A model generated the notes under the pieces. It had not been told where the DNA came from and ran no database searches. It saw nothing but the letters and a program-made list of their open reading frames with translations. A program made the translations under genes and the position numbers. Shown in pieces: positions 12,715-24,381 of a DNA stretch of 64,000 bases. This stretch comes from Malachius bipustulatus (Eukaryota > Arthropoda > Insecta > Coleoptera > Melyridae). The DNA lies in contig OU342630.1 in assembly GCA_910589415.1 (NCBI GenBank), positions 42,998,012 to 43,062,011 on the forward strand. Reading direction: 5' to 3'. Within the stretch, counting starts at the first letter, position 1. Each line of letters starts with the position of its first letter.

Positions 12715-13522
12715 ACACAATGCGATTTTTCCCGCGGCATTCACATGCGGTAATTTTGAAGTAATAAGAGGCAATTAGAGCTGAGTTGTGAGTGAAGTTA
12801 TACAACAACACGCCTGAGTTCTCCACTAGGACGCACAGTTTAGTGTGAGAAAGTCTAGTAGCAAGGATTGATAGGAGCAGTAATGCTGATCGTTCTTATT
12901 AAAAAATTCACTATTATGTCGATTAATTATTGAGATGTCATTTAATTTCAGAATTTTTAATCCCAAAAATAATAAATGCCATTTTTGATAAGTAGATACA
13001 TAGATTATATAATTTTAGAGATATTTATAAGTGTAAGTACCTATTTACTTTTCCAAGTCTAAGATGCGTATGTATAGGATTATTACCGTATCCTCCCTAA
13101 TTGTCTGTAAAAATATTGAAATTAGAAGATCATCTATTGACAAAATAGGTAGACTTGTGTCATTATATTCTTCATTAAAAACTCCGTTTTTGTTTAATTT
13201 GGATAAAATATCTTTTAATAATAATTATTGTTGATAGCATTGAGTTATTCATTCTTTTATTTCTTTTGAAATAAATTTAGGTACCTGCTTCAGAATTTTA
13301 TGAATTGTGGATTTAATTCAGTCTGCCAGTTTGACAATCATCTTACTTCTTGGCTGCACGATCACGATGGCATCCTCCTATCGGCCTTCCAAAAAAATAC
13401 GATTTCTGTGCAGCATGTGGCTGGATTGGTCGTGTGGATAACTTCACCCAAACTTAAGCTTAGTATCCTTCGGATAACTTCGGATTTACCGCGACGAAAT
13501 ATCGCATTGTGTGCAAACGCTC
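12715..13522. mobile_element. PIF/Harbinger-type MITE, copy 1
   Basis: The element is flanked by TAA at 12712-12714 and 13523-13525. Both ends carry GAGCGTTTGCACACAATGCG as an inverted repeat of about 22 bases. A TAA target duplication with this size is typical of PIF/Harbinger. Internally there is no transposase. Its right part, from roughly 13020, is homologous to about 25940-26450, including TTACTTCTTGGCTGCACGAT. Confidence 0.7.
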
Positions 13523-13525
13523 TAA

Positions 13526-14770
13526 GGCTTCAATAATATTATCTGAACGATTTTTTTAATTTTTTTTTTCACAATAACAATATTAAATCAATTTTATTTT
13601 TGTGGATTTATCAACGATAGTCATGTTGATAAGTAATATAATATCATGTTTTTTACAGTATGATATTATGTATTTCAGTTTTTGATACGGAGGAGTAGAA
13701 CAAGAGATAATGAAAATTTGTCTTAGGATGAACACGCTGCCGGGGTTCCTCTCGCATTTCCGTGTAATTTCCATCTAATTTCCGAATCATTCAATGTAGC
13801 TGATTGAATATTACAACGAATTAGGACGAACTCAACATAGATTTTTTTATAAACATCTCATATCGGGTGTTCAATAATTAACACGTCTTGAGTTGGCTAT
13901 GGAGATCGAAACGTAAGTCATAGCTTAATTTTCTATTAATATACAATACCTAGTAGACTTATTAGTAGATTAGTCTATTCTATTCGACTTTCTATGATTG
14001 TGAGCCGCTATATCACTGTTACTAACTGTAACTGTTAGTCGTTTTGAGTTGTTTCGAAATAACTGTAATTTTACTGCCAGTTCTTAGTTTCAAATCATAG
14101 GTATTTCATCCGTAACTCTAAATCATTCAGTATATATGCGTCAAATAGTCGTAAACAGTGTTTCTTGCCATGGCTATCTCAAAGTAACGGTTATTTTAGA
14201 ACAGTCGCTACTCCCTAATTATGTTCTCCAACTCTAGCAAACGCAATGAAATGAATGTGATTTGATGTTTCTGACATTTTAGCATTATTGATTTATCGAA
14301 GGCCGTTTTTTTAAAGGAAAGTTTAATAAAATAATAATGAAGATGAAGATCAAGAAAATTAATTTTCTTTCATCAGACGAAGAAAATAATTAATTACTGA
14401 TGATTGGTTATTTATTAAGATTATTTAAATTAATTAATAGCGCTCGCGTAAGAGCGAAAAACTGCAATAGTTGAAAGTTATTTCAAAGGGAGTAAACTTA
14501 ATGAAATGTCGATGTTGTGCTGTTTAGATCTGTCCGGAATAATTACCATGTGGTAGAACCTAAGAATTACTTTTAGTTACTCATCAAACTGAGTGCTTGG
14601 ATGGAATGTTACTGTAGGAATCGTTTACATTCTTAGAAAAGGTTCTCACTTTTGGCCTTATCCAGTGATATAGCAGTGAAAGTATACCTACTCCGAGATA
14701 TTCCTGGCAAGTACAATTTTTGTCAATAGTTTTCCCAAAACTTACAGTTTTCACTAAAACTTTTTTGCAG
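13526..14770. other. Non-coding stretch
   Basis: No gene or repeat could be supported. It ends at a strong acceptor-like TTTTTTGCAG at 14761-14770. Confidence 0.35.
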
Positions 14771-15175
14771 GTTTAGCGTGGTTTAGAATATCGTGTAGGT
14801 CAGTTCCCAGAGTTACAGAACCAGGATTTGTTGGTTTGAAAACTACCGAAACAACCGATTTAGTGAGAGAGATCTGTGGAGATCGACTTATCTGTCGCAG
14901 TATACCGATATCCTAGCCAGCCTGATTCTGCAAGCTTGAACGTGATTTCTTTTTATGCGTTTACATCGAGGACTCGATATGTGAGAATTTTAACGAAGTC
15001 AACTCAAGTAATCGAGAAGAGAAGTTTGTCGAGATAAACGATACCTACACCTGGCGAACAGTTAAAGAGTGGCTTTAGTGGAGTGGAGAAACCGTGTGTT
15101 CAAATGTGTCTAGGAGGATCCTTAAATGAATTAATTGTTGATTTTATTCATGTGTTTTATAAAACTGTCGATAAA
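14771..15175 (+). other. Possible 5' exon with short coding start
   Basis: A pyrimidine-rich TTTTTTGCAG ends at 14770 and a consensus donor AAA/GTGAGT begins at 15176. Between them the base composition is visibly richer in G and C than the flanks. The last 72 bases (15104-15175) read as 24 codons starting MCLGGSLNELIVDFIHV and end in phase with the donor. It could be a 5' UTR exon plus the first codons of a host gene. No partner exon was found, so the call is tentative. Confidence 0.25.
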
Positions 15176-15421
15176 GTGAGTGCCTATTTTATTAACGTTC
15201 TTGAATGTTTTGACAACTGTCCTAACCTAACAAAATCAAGAGCCGTCAGTTGTAAAGAGTGAATTAAATTAAGACAAACCTCATTGTGTGAGGGCCTACT
15301 CCAAAACAGAAGAAATTAGAGAAAAAATGTGTTTAAATAAAATATTTTTCTCATGAATCATATTGAACAGTTCATAGAACAGTGTACAAACAAGTTTATT
15401 TGACTAAAATTCAAACTAATA

Positions 15422-15823
15422 CAGAGTGATCTATTATTAGGTCACCATCAAATTGTGACAAGCGACAGGTGAGGAGATGGAAAAACAGTCTGATTTCAAT
15501 TATTTATGGAGTTGGACCTCAAAGTTTTCTGCATAAGGAGCCAATTTAAGAATACTTTTCCAGCTTTACCTTGGTTTTACCTGTTTATATAATATAAAAA
15601 AATGCGCCCTCTACCGGCGATTTTTTATTAAATAAACAGGCAAAACCAAGGTAAAGTTAAATAAATACCATATTCTCTAAAATAGCTCCTTATCCAGAAA
15701 ACTTTGAGGTCGTGTAACCCCGTAAATAATTGAAATCGGACATACCTTTGTATGATGTTTTCTTTTTTAAACTATCTCACCTGTCACCTGTCACAATTTG
15801 ATTGTGAACTAATAGATCGCCCT
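15422..15823. mobile_element. Fold-back MITE (~400 bp)
   Basis: The termini CAGAGTGATCTATTA and, inverted, AGGGCGATCTATTA are flanked by TA. The arms extend through CAAATTGTGACA, TTTCAATTATTTA and AAACTTTGAGGTC segments on both sides, and the loop lies around 15600-15640. There is no ORF. It is a likely TA-target, Tc1/mariner-type non-autonomous element. Confidence 0.65.
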
Positions 15824-15862
15824 TATGCATAATAAGAAAATAACCTAAACTCATTTTCTGAT

Positions 15863-16150
15863 TTATTGGTCATGCAACATCAAAAAAGTATGAAATCGAA
15901 GTCGCATGGCCAGAATTAAGTGGGATCCATCATATGCCTCTGTAACAAGTTGCCATGCTTCCAAAGCGGCTGGCACTAATTCCTGTTTGGTTCGAGGCGT
16001 TATACGTTCTACCTCGGTTATCATGAGCCCCAATAGGTTTTCAATTGGGCTCAAGTCAGGAAAAGCTGCTGGCGATGGAAATGTGCAATCCTGTTATCGT
16101 CCAGCCAAATGTATATCTAATGGAAATGGCATCGAGCTTTTATCTTGTTG
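15863..16150 (-). pseudogene. Tc1-like transposase C-terminal fragment
   Basis: Minus-strand frame 16054-15863 begins SPIENLLGLMITEVERITPR, and codons just upstream read PAAFPDL. Together these match the (S)PDLSPIEN(L)W block that holds the last catalytic region of Tc1-family transposases. The expected tryptophan is leucine, no first two catalytic residues are visible, and the fragment is short. It is an isolated relic. The plus-strand ORF over it is a shadow. Confidence 0.6.
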
Positions 16151-16199
16151 CAATTGCCCACCCTCAGAATACATGATGGTCAGAATACTGCAGTAGATG

Positions 16200-17075
16200 C
16201 AACGCCAACTATGATGTAATTATTACGTTTGAGAAACATTATAGAGAGGCCTTATTAATATTTACTCAGTTTAAGTGTAAAAATAGATAAATAGATTTAC
16301 CTGTAAAAAAAAAAGAAATAATCGGAGAAAATAGAAGACTCATTGAAAATAGTTCTGACAGGTATATCAAACAGCAGTGGACTAATAGAATTAAAAACAG
16401 CCATTAATCGCTAGTAGAAGAAGCCACTTTCTCTGCGACTATCAAAAAATCTTCTAATAGCTTTACATAAATTGGTTTTGAAATGATCGATAATAGAACG
16501 TTTTCTGAATAATTTTACATTGTTAATATAGGTATTATATCCATTTTATAAACTATGTGTATGTTTTATTGTATTGGTGTCTTGATTTCTCGAGTAATAC
16601 ATTTTTAGAAGTTACTTTAATAAATTCCAGTTGTGCAATTACCTATAATAAAACGATGCGTGAAGCTTAATAAATAAAGTCATTTAAAATACATTTAAAA
16701 TAATTTTTTCTACTCCTAACCTTTAATATGCATATTAAATATGAATCACCAGTGCTTTAATAGGTCTCATTAAGATACAAATTTTCATTAACGCACTGGT
16801 CAAGTTATCCAATGGCAGAGGAGCATTTGCAATCGAATCGGTTCCTTTTCGCTCACAATCGGGTCGGTCCAAACCAACCGAAGTCATAGAGTTGTCATAC
16901 TCACGACAAAAATTTCCTTGTGATATAAGTTCTGTATTTCTGAAAAAAAATTCTGAACGTTTATTTAATTTAGAACATAAGTAACATTCAAAGAAAATTT
17001 ATCAAGATTTTATGTTACCTTAATTAATTAGATAGGTAGGTATATCGATGTAAAAGATAGGAAGATAAAGTATTA
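16200..17075. other. Non-coding stretch
   Basis: AT-rich. No supportable gene or paired repeat was found before the mariner-like element that starts at 17078. Confidence 0.4.
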
Positions 17076-17077
17076 TA

Positions 17078-17775
17078 CAGGGTGTTCTACAAGCTCTATG
17101 ACAAACTTTGACAGATGGTAGGTTGCTTGATTTTAAACATATTTTTTTTAATAAACATGGGTCCGACTAGTTTTTGTTTAGAAGTTACAAGCATTTAACC
17201 TTTATTAACAATCAACAATAAAAATTTAAATTAAATGATAATCACAAAACTTAAGACTATAAAAATTGTTCGAAATGTCCACCCTCAGCTTGAATGCAAG
17301 CCTCACATCGACGAACTAAAGATTCGGTCACTCGAAGAATGAGATTTGGATCATTTCTTATTTGGTTAGCTGCATCTTGAATTCTTTCAACTGCTGATGG
17401 GTAGCGATTTCAACATGGTAGACCAGCTGCTTCATGTGTCCCCATAAATAAAAATCCAGAGGATTCAGATCGGGAGAACGAGGTGGCCATGATATTGGAC
17501 CTCCTTGACCTATCCATTTATTCGGGAAACGTTCATTTAGCCAAGCAGCAACTTGTCTTCCTCTATGTGGTGGTGCACCGTCATGCTGATACCACATATA
17601 AGTGTACATTGGTTGACATAGTGTCTTAGTGACATAGCGACTTAGTGTCACTTCCTTTAAATGCTTGTAACTTCTAAACAAAAACGAATCGGACCCATGT
17701 TTATTAAAAAAAATGTTTAAAATCAAGCAACCTACCATCTGTCAAAGTTTGTCATAGAGCTTGTAGAACACCCTG
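17078..17775. mobile_element. Mariner-like element, deleted, with ~120-bp TIRs
   Basis: The element is flanked by TA. The left end is CAGGGTGTTCTACAAGCTCT and the right end is its complement. Inverted homology continues through GACAAACTTTGACAGATGGT, then GTTGCTTGATTTTAAACAT and on to TTTGTTTAGAAGTTACAAGC, about 120 bases. At about 700 bp it is shorter than the usual 1.2-1.3 kb, and only the C-terminal transposase part is left, so it is an internal deletion derivative. Confidence 0.8.
17358..17738 (-). pseudogene. Mariner-like transposase, C-terminal part
   Basis: A 126-codon minus-strand frame within the 17078-17775 element. It contains QHDGAPPHRGRQVAAWLNER, FPNKWIGQGG and WPPRSPDLNPLDFYLWGHMK, the second and third catalytic-region blocks of mariner/Tc1-type DDE/D transposases. 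The D of HDGAPPH and the D of SPDLNP are present. The helix-turn-helix N-terminus and first catalytic aspartate are missing, and the first ~35 residues are read from terminal repeat sequence. It cannot encode a working transposase. Confidence 0.75.
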
Positions 17776-18147
17776 TATTATTCGAAGTGCTCCGTGATAG
17801 TATTCAAAGCGGCAATACTGCGACCGTCGCGTTGCGCAGGTAAACAATATCGTAATTATTGGCTGGCAATGTTATTAAAATTATTATTAATCTCAAAATC
17901 AAAGCGTAAAATTCGGAATTCGAACTTCGCATAACAAAAATTACGCAGTAGTGAGTAAGTGCCCTTTAAACTTGATACTAAAACATGTCTCAGCAGAATA
18001 ATCTTAGCGACGAAGAGAAAATTTGGTAATATGGGTAAACAAATAGCAACCTATCTGAACCTCAATGATCCGTAAAATTGTACACGGCTCATTGTTAAAA
18101 TATATAATTTTTTAATCTTTTCTATGAAATAAAAAAGGGTCGTAGAA

Positions 18148-18287
18148 AAAATAGTGTATGGAACTCACAGATAATGGCTATTAATACGCTCTTAAGATGG
18201 TTAAGACACTCGCCTACGACTCGTATCTTAACCATCATACTTACGTATTAATAGCCTTCATTATAAGCTCATTGCATACTATACTAT
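18148..18287. repeat. Small fold-back (~140 bp)
   Basis: GGCTATTAATACG followed by GATGGTTAAGA is mirrored by TCTTAACCATC and CGTATTAATAGCC around a loop near 18215. Outer ATAGTGTATG and GCATACTATACTAT sequences also pair imperfectly. It may be a very short MITE. No target duplication could be fixed. Confidence 0.5.
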
Positions 18288-18798
18288 TATCTGATTGGTT
18301 AAACACTTTCGTGAGATGAAGCTTGCAATTAATCAGCAATTAATCGGTAGAACTCAAAATTTAACCACTTGGTTATATTTTTAAAATGTTATGAATGTGA
18401 GTATACGTTTTCTAATCACCATTTAAAAAAACAATAATTAATACCAATTGGTACTATTATTGATACCACTATCAATAATGATAAAAGCAAAAGATAAATT
18501 AAACGTGAGCTGTTATCGCACCAGATAGAGGAGAAAATTAATTATTTCCTTATTTTAAATTTTTGTTATAGCACAATTAAAGGCCGATTCACACTATAGG
18601 TCAAGCAACGATCCGGTCACGGTTCGGTCACGATCAGATCAAATGTGCCACTGTTCACACTGTATGGTCAGGTCAGGTGTTCAGTGTACCGCCATCCGTC
18701 TTTTTATAAGTTACAGAACACAGAAGTGACGTTTAATAAGTAATTTATTATCAACCTGGATTAATAGAATTAAAAGCCGTGTTTTAAACTTCGTTTAA

Positions 18799-21096
18799 AT
18801 GTTTAAGAACTTTTCAACAAAGGATCTAGCCATTATGGCGCTTGCATTAGACGAAGAAGAAAATGAGCGTCTAAAAAGAAAGGGCCCTAGGCGATTTTGG
18901 GTACATCCAATGTTGGAGAACAGAAAAAAAGAAGGAGAGTTCTTCACATTGTACAAGGAACTTATTGATGATGAAACAAAATTTTTCAATTATTTTCGGA
19001 TGTCGAAAGATCAGTTTCATTATATTTTAAATACAATCTCAAAAGACATAAGTAAAACGAATACGACTTTTAGAGAAGCCATCACTCCAATCGAGAAGTT
19101 TGCGGTCTGTTTAAGGTAAGTAGCAGGTGGTAGTGAAAAACCTTATGATTTTTGAAAAATATATTATATTTTAACCTATCAAATACATTCTGTAGTAGAA
19201 ATAAACATAACATGATTTGAAGTTCATAACAAAAAATAAAACGAGCTCTAATAAAAATAAGCTTTTTGTTCTCTGTTTAGAATTATTTGAATAAGAGGAA
19301 ATCAATCAGTTGGTGGAGAAAATGCTTCATAATAGGAAGAGCAGGAAGGGGTGCTAGAATGTGAGGTGTTTGAAAGTGTAGTATATGTAGGAGACAAAAT
19401 AGGTACATTAACATGCTGATTACAATATGGATATCGATTATCAGGAACTATAGTTTGAAGTTGAGTTGGAGTAGTAGTTTGACATTGGTTGCTCTCAATA
19501 TTTATATATTTTTCTTCTATTTCGGATACTATGTTGAAAATTTTCTTTTTTGCCAAAAGCTTGTCACCAGGAGTAAACGTTTTTATTGTCTCTTTAATTC
19601 CATCGAAAAAATGGTCTAACACATCTTTTTCATGAGGTTGTTGCGCATTTTTTTTCTCCTCAATAATGTATTTCATTAATGTTGAACTGGCAGTTTCATG
19701 ATAGGCAGAATTTTTTTTCCCCGCTGTCCTAGCACGTTTTCGATCTGGCTGTGAGGTTACACCTATGCTACCCACATGAGAAACTGCAGGACTATTTGAG
19801 ATTTGAGACAAAGCTGGAGTTGCTGTCTGTGAGACATTATTAGACATTTGTGTGTCCTCTTCAATTAAGGCTTCATCTTCTACCAAATCATCACTGTGAT
19901 TACTCATCAAATCGTCGACGTTATCCAGTGAAGTCAGACGCCCTTTATCCTTCATATAAGGTAGCAAAAACGATAATTCGGCCTCGTATTTCCATTTTTT
20001 CTCATTATCGGCGGCCTGCCCGGTCTTCGTTTTGCGAAAACGATATACTTTGCGGAATTGAGCGCGTATGGACTCCCAACGTTTCTTACAATATTCTGGA
20101 CCTGTAAATAAGAAATACTGGTTACATTTTTATTATTTTAACGAAAGAGCAAAAATAATAGGTAATACAATGTAATGTTCTCTTTTTATTCGCAGGTATC
20201 TAGCTACTGGAGATTCATTTAGAACAATTGCTTTCAGTTACCGGTTGGGACACTCGACTATCCAGAGTATTGTTTGTGAAGTTTGTGAAGCAATCATTAA
20301 AAATTTACTTCCATCTTGCATACCACCACCAACGAAAAAACGTTGGGAACAGATTGCAGACAAATTCTGGAAACTGTGGCAATTTCCTAACTGCATAGGT
20401 GCTTTAGATGGCAAGCATATCGAGATTGTTGCCCCCCATAATAGCGGTTCTAACTTTTTCAATTACAAAAAAACCTTTTCAGTAGTATTATTAGCATTGG
20501 TGGATGCAAATTATAAATTTATTGCAGTTGATATAGGGTCGTACGGCAAAAATAGTGATGGGGGTATCTTTGCTAATTCCAAATTAGGCAGAGGTTTAGA
20601 GAATGGAAAACTGGACGTTCCAGAGGCGGCAGCGCTTCCGGGGACAAACGTGTTTGCACCTCATGTTATTATAGGAGATTCGGCATTTCCTTTGAAAACG
20701 TATCTTATGAGGCCTTTTCCTGAAGTGCAGGCAAACACTGACATAACCAAAAGAATATTCAATTATCGCCTTTGCCGAGCTCGGCGAATTGTGGAAAATG
20801 CATTTGGCATATTGGTGCAGAAATTTCGCATATACTTACGAAAAATTAATTCAAAGCCAGGTAATGTTGAAAACATTATTCTTACAACCTGCATTTTACA
20901 TAATTTTCTTCGTGGTGATTCTTCTATAACACATGAAGAACTAGTAGAAAAGCCAAATGATTCCTTGAGTATCTTACATGCATTGCCTAGGCATGGAGGC
21001 AACGCCCAGAGGGCTGCATTTGATCATAGAGAGACTCTAAAAACGTACTTTAATTCTAAAGCTGGGGAAGTTTCTTGGCAAGTGTTTAAAATTTAG
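18799..21096 (+). CDS. Harbinger transposase (two exons)
   Basis: Catalyses cut-and-paste transposition of the surrounding element, presumably in the nucleus with its MADF partner. Exon 1 is 18799-19115, followed by an intron with donor GTAAGT at 19116 and acceptor CGCAG ending 20195. Exon 2 is 20196-21096. The split AG/G codon joins CLR to YLATGDSF and the frame stays open, giving about 405 residues, normal for the family. Exon 1 holds the N-terminal region that precedes the catalytic core. The DDE_Tnp_4-type core shows ALDGKH (Asp ~177), GDSAFPL (Asp ~267) and VENAFG (Glu ~306). An internal TTG at 20245 is not the start. The intron contains the main exon of the opposite-strand MADF gene. 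Splice sites are inferred from sequence only. Confidence 0.9.
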
Positions 21097-21468
21097 AATG
21101 TCCACATAAGTCATTTTAAATATAATGATTTTGTAACATCTTTCTATTTTTATAATTTTATCGATGATTTTATAATTGTATAAACAGATAATATGTAATG
21201 TATTGAAGAAATTAAAACTAAATAACGAAACGATGTGTATATTTATTATAGGCAGATACTTACTTTTTTGTAGCTGAGTCGCCAATTCCCTCCACAGCTT
21301 TTGTTTGTGGCTGTTGTCGGAATATCTTTTATCGGCGAAGTTGTACAATTCTTCATGACATCGAACAAATTCAATCAATTCCTCATCCATTGTTTGTGAG
21401 AATTTTTGTTCCACGCGCAATGAAATTTCAACGTCAGAGGTGTATTTTACTTCAATCGCGTCGAACAC
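19302..21468 (-). CDS. MADF-domain protein of the Harbinger element (two exons)
   Basis: This is the probable DNA-binding partner of the transposase. In characterised Harbinger elements such a partner brings the transposase to the DNA ends or into the nucleus. Exon 1 is 21468-21264, with donor GTAAGTATC, and exon 2 is 20101-19302, after an acceptor TATTTACAG. The split A/GT codon rejoins in frame, giving about 334 residues. The MADF domain crosses the junction: MDEELIEFVRCHEELYNFAD, KLWRELATQLQKS, then PEYCKKRWESIRAQFRKVYR and KWKYEAELSFLLPYM. A basic RKRAR patch and a BESS-like segment (DHFFDGIKETIKTF) follow, with a Ser/Thr/Pro-rich tail. Translation may start at 21468 or at the methionine at 21390. 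Its intron holds exon 2 of the transposase. Confidence 0.85.
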
Positions 21469-21723
21469 GGAAGACGAACTGTGACCTGACCGTTCGGGGT
21501 GTACACACTATCGGCACCTACTGGTTTTTAAGCCACCGGTGCAGTCTCGGTCCGATCAAAATATCGTCGGAAAGAAATACCGGAGTCAATTGACTGGAGC
21601 GTGATCTGACCGTTCCTGATAATGTGAATAGTGCAATATAAAACGCTTGTAACAATATTTGATCTGATCGTGACCGAACCGTGACCGGATCGTTGCTTGA
21701 CCTATAGTGTGAATCGGCCTTAA

Positions 21724-23128
21724 TAATGCTCATAGATTCGGAATAAATCAATAATGCCCAATCTCGTTATACCCAAATGAAGCCTTCATTCGGAAGGAAA
21801 ATAAATAAGGACTCGTCAAGTCTGACTATCTCCAGTGGGGGCAAATCCCTCACGTCAGCCTGGATGTAAGACGGCGTCCTCTGTTCAGAGCAGCGCTTGA
21901 CGTGTAGATCGCTGGCCGAAAGTCGATCCATCGATCTTAGTCTCATCTCGTCCATGTTTACAAGCTTACTAATTTATCTTGTGCACATGACGAGCCCTAA
22001 TGACCGGATCTATTTCCCAGATCGGGCGGTCAGAGATTTCTATTATTGCTTTAATGGATTTTCAGGGAATTTCCCGAGATTGAAAATTTGAAATATTCAT
22101 TCGGAAGGATCAAGACGGCACGCGTGGATCACCCTTGGACCGTGCCCGGCTTATTGTTATTAAGTAATCTGCATAGCGATTTGGAACCCAGAGCCCTTTT
22201 ATTAAAATATGGGGATCAAGTACTGTTTCATATCCTGGTTAAATGTTAAATATTGATATTGCTGGTTCAGGGATCGACAACGGAGTCAGGACTAGTGTGC
22301 AGAAAGGATCATGATCATGGCCGGCCTCTCGGGACTGCATTCAGCTAGAGTTATATCTTGGTATACATATTTAGATAAAGGGCCATAAAAGAAATATCAT
22401 AGGTCTGTGTGGAATATCCTTCAGAAGGCTACATAATATAGATATCTGTACCTTTTTTCCTTCAAGGTATTGTATAATGTTTATACAACTGTTTTATAAC
22501 TGTTTAAAATGTTGTCTGGGGAAATATTTAAGTATTTCGTTGATAAATCTTTATGCATTCAAGAGCGATCATATAAGGACATTAACTTAACAAAGCTTTA
22601 GTGGTATCATGTTTTTTACTTTTCACACTATAGTTTCAAGTATTTTCAATTTATGTATTTTTCACAAGAAATTTCAATTCAAATCTTTTTACGATAACAT
22701 AATTTGTAATTAATATTATGTACTTAGTAATTTAGGTAATTAACATGATTGAAGGTAAATACAAAACTACTTAATAGATAGGGAATGCAGAAAAGGTGTT
22801 AGTACTATAATCACATGAGCTTTAAAACTACTACCTATCAGAAGAAAATTCCGATTCATTGAAGCGTGATAGCTAACTTGAATGACAAAAGAACGAACTT
22901 CGGAGGCTTCTCGACTACAGGCGAATACATTCTTGAGTATATCAATGTCCAGGTTGCGTGTCTAAGAGTTTCCGCTATAGGAATTCTGGATTAGCTCTCT
23001 CATATGAAACTTGAAGAAATATGCACATCGTTTTTCAAGAAGGCTTACAGCTTCCGTTTCGTATGTAAGTCGTCTGCGCTAATCTATTCCACTTCGTTGC
23101 TTTCTCTTTTTACCGAAATACTGACGAA
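21724..23128. other. Non-coding stretch
   Basis: No gene can be supported. Several patches of higher G+C occur (around 21830-21960 and 22090-22330) without a splice-bounded or recognisable reading frame. Confidence 0.35.
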
Positions 23129-23407
23129 ATGAGGCTACTGTTAAGTGTTCTTCTGTGCTCTTATATACTGTTATATTTCGTTGAATCTATTGTTGGGCTT
23201 CATAAAAATGATGGCCATGAATCTTTCATATTATATCTGGTGACCAACAAGTTATCTAACCTGGGTGATCCATATACATATTATACCTATATTCAAAGGT
23301 GGGCACAGTTAATTCAAAAGTTAGCTTCGTTAATAGTTAATTCGTTAATTAAAAACTTAACTTCGATAATCGTTAAAAAGCTACATTTTCGAAAATTTTA
23401 CCATTAA
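23129..23407 (+). CDS. Possible secreted-peptide first exon
   Basis: The frame opens with MRLLLSVLLCSYILLYFVES, a plausible signal peptide, followed by a short polar stretch to about residue 55. From about 23300 the sequence becomes a repetitive AGTTAATTC / GTTAATT region that looks like a separate AT-rich repeat, so the natural exon probably ends before it. GGTGACC near 23239 and GGTGATC near 23265 are weak donor candidates. I do not recognise the product. A plus-strand terminal-exon-like ORF at 24382-24609 could belong to the same gene. Confidence 0.25.
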   Translation: MRLLLSVLLCSYILLYFVESIVGLHKNDGHESFILYLVTNKLSNLGDPYTYYTYIQRWAQLIQKLASLIVNSLIKNLTSIIVKKLHFRKFYH

Positions 23408-24381
23408 AAGTTTTTTTTAATTTCCTCGAAAAGTTAACCATGTAAAATTTATACTGCATTTGGGACTTTACATAGATAAATAAGACAAAAACAAGTCGGT
23501 AGATTAATTATTATTGGTAATGTAATAGATAATGGAGAATTCAAAACACACATGTATTTAGCTATTCTATTTTTTATTTAATCAAGAAATGTATGTATTC
23601 ACAAAAGCTAATTGCCCTAATGAAATCTATTATAAGTTCGAGCGAGTTACGAGGTAATAAAATGTATGGTTAATTAAAACTCTTTTCAAAATTACAGTCG
23701 ATTATTATTATTTAGAAAAAAAAATTGTGTAATTCGCTAAAACATCGAATTTATCAATGCAACATAGATATAAGTTGCAAGAAATCCTAAGTCAAGCTTA
23801 GGATTTCCTAAACCTTTATCAAAATTTTTCGAGAGTGAAAAAAAATGAATGCTTAGTCTAAAAAACAATACCTTCGAACCTGAGGCGTACGCAGAAAAAA
23901 GTTGGGCGGTCAACGTTTCCTCGAACCTCCGTTTCCTCCTCTCACGCTTAGATTCTCTATGAATAAAATTTAGCAAAAAAGTGTCGCCATAAGAAAGAAA
24001 TTTGTGCGAAATTTCAACTAAATAAAATCAAGGGAGATACTAAAAAAAATGTTTTAAAATTTTACTTTGACATAAAATATCTTGAAATAGGGACGCCTAT
24101 GTGACGCACTACAACTTGCTGTAACCGCGTTGCGTTATAGATATTGCGTACGCCGTGTGGGCAGATGTAAAAAGAATGCATCACAGTCATCACACTCCTA
24201 CCAACCTTGTATGCGCAAGCTGGTTAACCAGTAAGAAATATGAATGAAATATAACCTTCTTACACTACAATTTCCATAATCTTTAAACAACAATTTCTAT
24301 AACCCTCTTTCGCTACACTTTTCATTTGTTTTCTTCAATGTAAGGAATTAGACTTTTTACGGAAATAGAATGCAAAACTAG

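Larger units (their letters stand above)
18581..21720. mobile_element. Complete PIF/Harbinger transposon, 3.14 kb
   Basis: The termini are perfect inverted repeats of 64 bases starting AGGCCGATTCACACTATAGG. They are flanked by TAA at 18578-18580 and 21721-21723, the 3-bp duplication typical of PIF/Harbinger. Subterminal GGTCAGGTCAGG near 18665 and TGACCTGACC near 21482 are also inverted. It carries the two genes expected of the superfamily, a DDE transposase and a MADF DNA-binding protein, both open after splicing. Nothing in it is visibly broken, so it may be autonomous and recently active. Confidence 0.92.

Noticed and set aside
19413..20107. Plus-strand ORFs at 19413-19619 and 19850-20107
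   Set aside because: They are shadows of the MADF exon on the minus strand.
20245..20247. Start of the transposase at 20245
   Set aside because: The codon is TTG, and the frame is open upstream to a perfect acceptor at 20195 that joins exon 1 in phase.
21767..21955. Minus-strand ORF with DESLFIFLPNEGFIWV as a Tc1 transposase piece
   Set aside because: The resemblance to the DES-F block is limited to a few residues and nothing around it supports the family.
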